From NCBI GenBank assembly GCA_018105865.1, contig CM030856.1, positions 11,059,253 to 11,123,252 on the forward strand: DNA of 64,000 bases, read 5' to 3'. This document shows, one piece after another, positions 34,800 to 64,000 of the stretch. Source of the stretch: Metaphire vulgaris. Its lineage: Eukaryota; Annelida; Clitellata; Crassiclitellata; Megascolecidae. The notes under the pieces were generated by a model that was not told the DNA's origin, searched no databases, and was given only the letters and a program-made list of their open reading frames with translations. Made by a program: the position numbers and the translations under genes. Within the stretch, counting starts at the first letter, position 1. Every line of letters begins with the position of its first letter.

Positions 34800-35854
34800 G
34801 AGTTTTTATGTGATCATTGCTTTTCCCACTTTCTAAATAAGCAATTTTTCTGAAATTTCATAAAATAACTAATCTAAAGCATGATTTAAAGTGGCTTAGG
34901 AGGCATTACTGCCTGTGCAAAAGCCACTAAGCCCAAATGCATCTACATTTCTAAGTTCAGCTGCAATCATAGGAAAACATTAAGAAAATAAATTATACAT
35001 ACGGCACAACAAAGTTCACATCTCTCAGCGAACTTACTCTGCAACTTAAATGCTACCAATCAATTTAAATGAAACCAAATTTTCAATCCGCAGATTAGAT
35101 TATAGATAATATACTTATAGTAAAGAAAAATTCACTAATATCAGTTGTTAACCGCCGAAGATATGCAGCTGCTACGGTACTAGTTTAGAAAGTCATCCCG
35201 TTTAATTCGAATAAATCTTATTCAATTAAGAAAACTAATTGATTATTAGCATGCCAAAACGAATATTGGTAATTCTTAAGGGGAGTCACACCGAGTTAAC
35301 ATATGGGTCTTAACTTTTAGTAACTAGTTAGACAATAACACGTCTTAAACTCTTAATGTCGATAAATCGATGGTCCGCGGATAACTAAAAGGCGCTATAC
35401 AAATTGCAGATTATTTCTAATAGATTATATTTTCTGATTGATTACTTTATAAATTATAATGCAAAGCTTTCGTAATAAAACAGACAATCCATGCTTAATA
35501 TAATTAGGCAAAGCCACAGAATTCAATGTACTACCTAATCATATTCATCATATTCGGTTTGTGTTTTATAGCGCATTACTTCTGGACGTAGTAGGAAATT
35601 GCTAATTTCAAAGTTGACAGTGGCTAGGGTATGACTAGCTGAGTCCCGACTGTTCACAGCTACGAGACCGTTTACCGGCCCTATAATCATAAATTGTTTA
35701 CGGTTACGCAATTGGCAACCGGCTCTCAACACACGGTTTATTAACACCGGGTGACAGACAGCCTGCAGGCCCATCATCAGGTCAATGGATTATTATGCAT
35801 TCCTACAATTAAATACTAAACTATAATCATATGGGAAGATGGCAGAAGTGGTTA
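34800..35854. other. Upstream region of the ASB gene, no gene seen
   Basis: A+T-rich. It contains a hairpin-like stretch agtggcttaggagg...gccactaag near 34890-34930, related to the hairpin beside ATT tracts elsewhere. A LINE-tail-like aggcgctatacaaat is at 35390-35405. Confidence 0.45.
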
Positions 35855-36065
35855 TATGCTGGGCAGGTACCCTGACTGAACGGGTTCAACTCCCGCAGGA
35901 GCCCCTAAGGTCGACTCACCCTTCATCCGCTAGATGGCGGCTATAACATAAAACTGAGTAGCAGCGTTGGCTGCGAAGTAAAGCGTGGGTCTATATTTTG
36001 GCGTATGCCTCAGAGACCGGAGATCAACACCGGTCCCAAACGCTCAAATACGGGCATGTGAAAAC
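35855..36065 (+). mobile_element. tRNA-headed SINE copy
   Basis: The B-box-like GGTTCAACTCC is followed by cgcaggagcccctaaggtc, actcaccc, ctagatggcgg and cggagatcaacaccg. The same order is in the copy at 42356, so this is a dispersed SINE with an RNA polymerase III promoter head. Confidence 0.7.
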
Positions 36066-36452
36066 TTTACTTTTTAAAACTTAGACAATATCAGGACGCA
36101 GACATCCTTCCATTGTCATAGGAACGACACCCATCTCAAGGCCTGAGCTAACGCAAAATTCATTTCATTCGAGCGTATCTGACCGTCATTTAACCCAAAT
36201 GCAGTAACACTTGTACGATGCCCCCACAGAAATCTGTAAAGGATCCGAACAGTAACTGTCTTACTGCCGACTTAAAAGCCGACGATAACTAAGCGAGTCA
36301 CCAAGACCGACGCCGTTATCCATTACAGACACCAGGTGTAAGACTACTGACGTTGGTGTCCTTTACCATGATTGTCATTCCGATTGGACTTCGGTTATCG
36401 GTCTGTTTTAACAGCGAGGTTAAGAACGCGAGTCTCTTCATTGGTAGTCTAT

Positions 36453-37231
36453 TATGTAATTAAAATGTCCAATTTACGCATTAGAGAATACCACAGGCAA
36501 AATTCTGAATGCCAAGCACTTTTGATCTACAAGAGATAGTGGCCTAATTTTTGAAAAAACTTGATTAGCAGGTGCTCTTCACTTGTCTTTCAAAAGTGAT
36601 AGCTATTCACACGTCTGCCAATACCATTCTCTGTAGTTTAAAAATGTCCTTTAAAATGTCCAATTACGCATTAGAGAATACCACAGGCAAAATTCTGACT
36701 GCCTAGCACTTTTTATCTACAAGAGATAGTGGCCTAATTTTTGAAAAAAACTTGATTAGCAGGTGCTCTTCACTTGTCTGTCAAAATTGCTAGCCATTCA
36801 CACGTCTGCCAATACCATTCTCTGTAGTTTAAAAATGTTCTTTAAAATGTCCAATTACGCATTAGAGAATACCACAGGCAAAATTCTGACTGCCTAGAAC
36901 TTTTTATCTACAAGAGATAGTGGCCTAATTTTTGAAAAAAAACTTGATTAGCAGGTGCTCTTCACTTGTCTGTCAAAATTGCTAGCCATTCACACGTCTG
37001 CCAATACCATTCTCTGTAGTTTAAAAATGTCCTTTAAAATGTCCAATTACGCATTAGAGAATACCACAGGCAAAATTCTGACTGACTAGCACTTTTTATC
37101 TACAAGAGATAGTGGCCTAATTTTTGAAAAAAACTTGATTAGCAGGTGCTCTTCACTTGTCTGTCAAAATTGCTAGCTATTCACACGTCTGCCAATACCA
37201 TTCTCTGTAGTTTAAAAATGTCCTTTAAAAC
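36453..37231. repeat. Four-copy 191-bp tandem array
   Basis: Units beginning at gtcc near 36467, 36658, 36849 and 37041 have a period of 191-192 bp and few differences. Landmarks per unit are acgcattagagaatacc, ctacaagagatagtggcc and tgccaataccattctctg. The array ends at about 37231. No unit carries a conserved open frame. Confidence 0.92.
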
Positions 37232-38430
37232 GTCGCCACTTAGCAAGCCTATCGCAAAATCGTTAAAAGAAACAATTACATTATTATTTCATTCCGAAGT
37301 CGCTAAATTTCGACTATTAAAAGAGGGATCTCTAAAATGTTGAAGTAAAATCGCACTAAATCGATTCCACTTCAACTCGAGATTCGGGCTGTTGCTTTAT
37401 GGTTTAGCCGTTTAGGGCCTAATTAATGGGGCACAGGGCCGGGGCTAACCTGTGCTGCCCCCCCGTCAGAATAGAAATTCGGACCTACAAGGACGCAGGA
37501 TGTGAGTGAAGTAAAATGCTATTATCCAAAATCCTATTGAACCACTGACTTCTGCAGTGCCATTTTGCAATACAAAGAGATTTCGATCAATGAATAAAAC
37601 ACAGAATCATGGACATAAAAAGTAGACACCAATTGTGATTCTTTAATTCTTTAGCTGGACGGTGGTGCTTCCTGTACTGACTGTGACTACAATTACTACA
37701 ATATTGAGTCTATGTTTAAAAATTAGACTTAAACACATTGTTCTACTAGAAAACCCCTAAAGATTCTAGTGACATCAGGCGAGTGAACAGCATCTCCTTG
37801 GCGTCAATGTAAACAGGAGATCGGAAAAATTAATCATTGTGATTTAAATGTAAACGAAACAGTAAAAGTTAACAATTTATTACAGAGTTATTCGCATTTA
37901 TACTTTAAAATAGTTTGACGATGGACAGATACAGCATTTGTTGGTTGTCGACATTAAAATATATCCATGCATCCAAGGGGTGTATAATTTGCCTCACATC
38001 AGGAATTTATATAGCGTCGCAGTCGTCACTAGTGAGCAGTGAAAGGAGGTCGGTAGCGGCTTAGATACATGGAGATTTTTGTTCAATGCATTAGTCTTTA
38101 TAGCAACACAGGTTTACAGATTACAAACCCCCAAGTTGTCACAGCTAATATGTAAAGTTATTTAACATTCAGTTATAACTATCTGTTTTATTCCATCCTG
38201 ATTAGCTTAGTTGGTGGCCCTTGTTATTTTTGGTTGTATATTTCAGTAACTTTGTTGATACATTTAATGTCTGATTACATATTTTCATTAGTTTGCTGAT
38301 ATCCTTAATGGCCCATATATGGCTATATATTTTTACAACTCATCGTTTTGTTAAAATGTAATGTTGTAAACATGGTAATGTAACTACAAGTATTTGAATA
38401 TTGCAGTAGCATGTAAGTATAATTTGGCGT
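37232..38430. other. Intergenic, no supported gene
   Basis: A G-rich fragment with cagggccgggg near 37435 could be half of a MITE. Nothing else is recognised. Confidence 0.4.
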
Positions 38431-38530
38431 TTCTTCTTCTTCTCTTCCTCCTCCTCCTCCTCCTCCTCCTCCTCCTCCTTCTTCTTCTTCTTCTTCTTCT
38501 TCTTATTATTATTATTATTATTATTATTAT
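38431..38530. repeat. (TTC)/(TCC)/(ATT)n compound tract
   Basis: TTC, TCC, TTC and ATT units in order, followed by a LINE-tail-like ctttatatagcgcc at 38537. The tract lies 90 bp upstream of the first recognised exon of the large gene. Confidence 0.9.
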
Positions 38531-38615
38531 CAAGGCTCTTTATATAGCGCCATGGCCAAACGAAGGTCAAAGTCAAAGGCGTTTAACTCATGTATGCCGT
38601 TTTGATTCATTTTAG

Positions 38616-59682
<21,067 letters not shown>

Positions 59683-59691
59683 GTCAAGATA

Positions 59692-59873
59692 CAGTAGAAC
59701 TTCGTTATAACGTACCGGTACTTGGCGGGTCTGTAAAATTTAGTACATTATATCTGCGGTACGTTATAGCCAATACCGTCCAATGTGGTAACGCTTCACA
59801 CAGGACCGTACATTGCGGTATTTTATAGCCGTGTATACGTTATAACCGAGTCCATTATAATGAAGTTCTACTG
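59692..59873. mobile_element. pogo/Tc1-like MITE in the presumed 3' UTR
   Basis: A 182-bp, TA-flanked element. The ends are CAGTAGAACTTCGTTATAAC and ATAATGAAGTTCTACTG. It starts 10 bp after the stop codon of the large gene. Confidence 0.9.
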
Positions 59874-59999
59874 TACTTGGCTTTTCTATGGCTTGGTCAT
59901 CTCTGTGACTCTTTGATAAATTTCGATGTTGTTCGCACATACTGTCTGCCAGAAATAATGAATGCACACATCAGTGACAGTTAACTTTCACTTGACTTT

Positions 60000-60190
60000 G
60001 TTTAGGGCTCATCCATATACTGTAGTATGTATGCAAAAAAGCATATTTTCATTTTCAACCCCTCTCCCTGTTGCATACACCGTTGTTTCACACTTTGTTT
60101 AGGGCTCATCCATATAGTACGTACGCAAAAGAAGCATATTTTCATTTTCAACCCCTCTCCCCATTGCACACACCATGTATACGCAAAATC
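60000..60190. repeat. Tandem duplication of about 103-110 bp
   Basis: Tttgtttagggctcatccat, gcatattttcattttcaacc and cctctcccnnttgcanacacc occur twice in order. Confidence 0.85.
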
Positions 60191-60446
60191 TCCAAAAATC
60201 CAACTCAGTGCCCTCATGGATTGACCCTTAGCTACACGATTGGATGTTCATTGACTTTACTAGTTTTGCTGTGACTGCGTTGTTATCAGAGACGGATGGA
60301 AGACCAGGGAAGGGTTGAGTAAATTGGCTTTATTTTCTGTGGATTAACGTTTCTGAACCTGTTGTGGAGTTACGAGGAAAAATTTAAAACCAAAACCTCC
60401 CGTGCACAGGAACTGTGGAGATAGTTGGGCAATTGCTTCCCTTCCC

Positions 60447-60506
60447 CAGTGGCGGTTCCACGTGGGGGATGAGTGGGGATGCATCCCCCCACCGGACTTC
60501 CGAGCT

Positions 60507-60558
<52 letters not shown>

Positions 60559-60805
60559 TAATTTTAAGTGGTTTAGGAGGCTAAGTAAGCCTGTGTGAAA
60601 ACCACTAATGTAACCGCTTACTTTTTTTGCTTGTCAACCTATTTTTTGCTAAAAGTATAGTCAAATTAGGGATAAAATTCCCTTTTTTCAGCCTTTTCCG
60701 TCAAAGTTGATAGATTTTTTCCTTCTGTTTTCATCATCCTCCCACCAATTTTCTATGAATTCATTTCATCCACCCCCCCACCAAGAAATCCTGAAGCCGC
60801 CACTG
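60447..60805. mobile_element. MITE-like element enclosing a microsatellite
   Basis: The ends are CAGTGGCGGTTCCACG and CTGAAGCCGCCACTG. An AAT tract (60509-60557) and the LINE-tail hairpin (60558-60606) sit inside, so a retroelement tail probably inserted in it. No clear target duplication is seen. Confidence 0.65.
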
Positions 60806-61039
60806 TCCCCTTACGCCCCCAATTTTTTTTCAGTGGAGCATTGTGTTAATATAGGTGTATTGTTTTGACTTTGCATTTTATCAGAGTTGATTTTAATATT
60901 AAAAGAGATGTTGTATTGTATTGTATTCTCGATTTCACATTAGAAACTTGCACCGTTGTGAAGACCGCTGCATTATAAAACGTGAAATACCCGGTACGCT
61001 TGATTGAGGAATGAGGAAAGCATAAGTTAGAAGTAGACC

Positions 61040-61230
61040 GAGGGATATTTCTAGGATTGTGAATTTTGGGGGGTGTCGACCTCAAATTGGGGGTGGGGGT
61101 GTCCGGAGCTAATCAGTATGCATTTTGTATGCATACGGTATACCATTGTCACATTACCAAATTTTTGGGGGTGTCGAACTCAAATTCGGTGGTGTTCGGG
61201 GGCTTAGGGGCGGGGGTAAAAATATCCCTG
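61040..61230. mobile_element. hAT-like MITE, (C)AGGGATATTTCTAGG family
   Basis: A 191-bp element with an exact 8-bp duplication AGTAGACC at 61032-61039 and 61231-61238. The ends are GAGGGATATTTCTAGG and AAAAATATCCCTG. Confidence 0.9.
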
Positions 61231-61380
61231 AGTAGACCTAATATCCAGTGCAAATGGGACTACGCGTAGTACGTGTTCTTTATAGGTAACAGTTTAATAA
61301 CAATGAACTCAGTTATCTGTAGAAGTTAGAACTCGTTTATCTTATTCCTAAAAGTTCAGTGCTGAAGATAAGTAAGATCC

Positions 61381-63896
<2,516 letters not shown>

Positions 63897-64000
63897 TCAA
63901 AAACAACCGCAGCAAATTCACTATAGACGTACTCAGATAGCCTACTCGATTATTAGTTTTCAACTGTCGTTCTAGAAAGAAAACATCATTAGCAGGTTTG

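Noticed and set aside
36453..37231. CRISPR-like array
   Set aside because: The units are 191 bp with no short repeat/spacer alternation, and the DNA is from an animal.

Overview
The window is nuclear DNA from a multicellular animal, most likely a marine invertebrate. Genes are split by GT-AG introns, and a Di-Ras GTPase and an ankyrin/SOCS-box protein point to a metazoan. The rest is dense in microsatellites, short non-autonomous DNA transposons and LINE/SINE remnants. I cannot name the species; a deuterostome or other marine lineage is a guess from gene content and repeat style.

Layout. From 1 to about 13.8 kb there is no gene I can support: microsatellites plus small inverted-repeat elements, many with exact 8-bp target duplications. 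At 14.0-16.3 kb (+) lies a GC-rich, serine-rich coding region for an unrecognised protein. It reads through in two frames that join if a 64- or 112-nt intron is removed. It carries three copies of a short Trp-Val/Ile...Lys motif. From 16.3 to 23.5 kb there are repeats and a decayed LINE reverse transcriptase interrupted by a small transposon. At 23.5-24.8 kb (-) is a two-exon Di-Ras GTPase gene with nested transposons in its intron. From 24.9 to 33.2 kb there are again repeats only. At 33.3-34.8 kb (-) is an ankyrin-repeat/SOCS-box (ASB-type) gene with one frameshift. From 35.8 to 37.2 kb there are a SINE and a 191-bp tandem array.

From 38.6 to 59.7 kb (+) runs a multi-exon gene of about 30 recognisable exons. 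Splice phases agree over nearly the whole length and give about 1,200 residues of helical, HEAT/ARM-like sequence. The acidic region near the C-terminus is DSDWDNWSQEDEE. I do not recognise the family. Its introns hold many mobile elements, some very close to splice acceptors. At 61.4-63.9 kb (-) are the last three coding exons of L-threonine 3-dehydrogenase; the N-terminal exons lie beyond the right edge.

The genes have no evident functional link to one another: a GTPase, a putative ubiquitin-ligase substrate receptor, a large scaffold-like protein, a mitochondrial-type metabolic enzyme and a low-complexity protein. The most informative part of the window is its repeat biology. At least eight inverted-repeat families use 8-bp (hAT-like), TA or TTAA targets. 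LINE 3' ends repeatedly abut trinucleotide microsatellites. No complete new system (defence, transfer or biosynthetic) is visible. The best candidates for something undescribed are the serine-rich protein with its threefold motif and the large helical-repeat protein.
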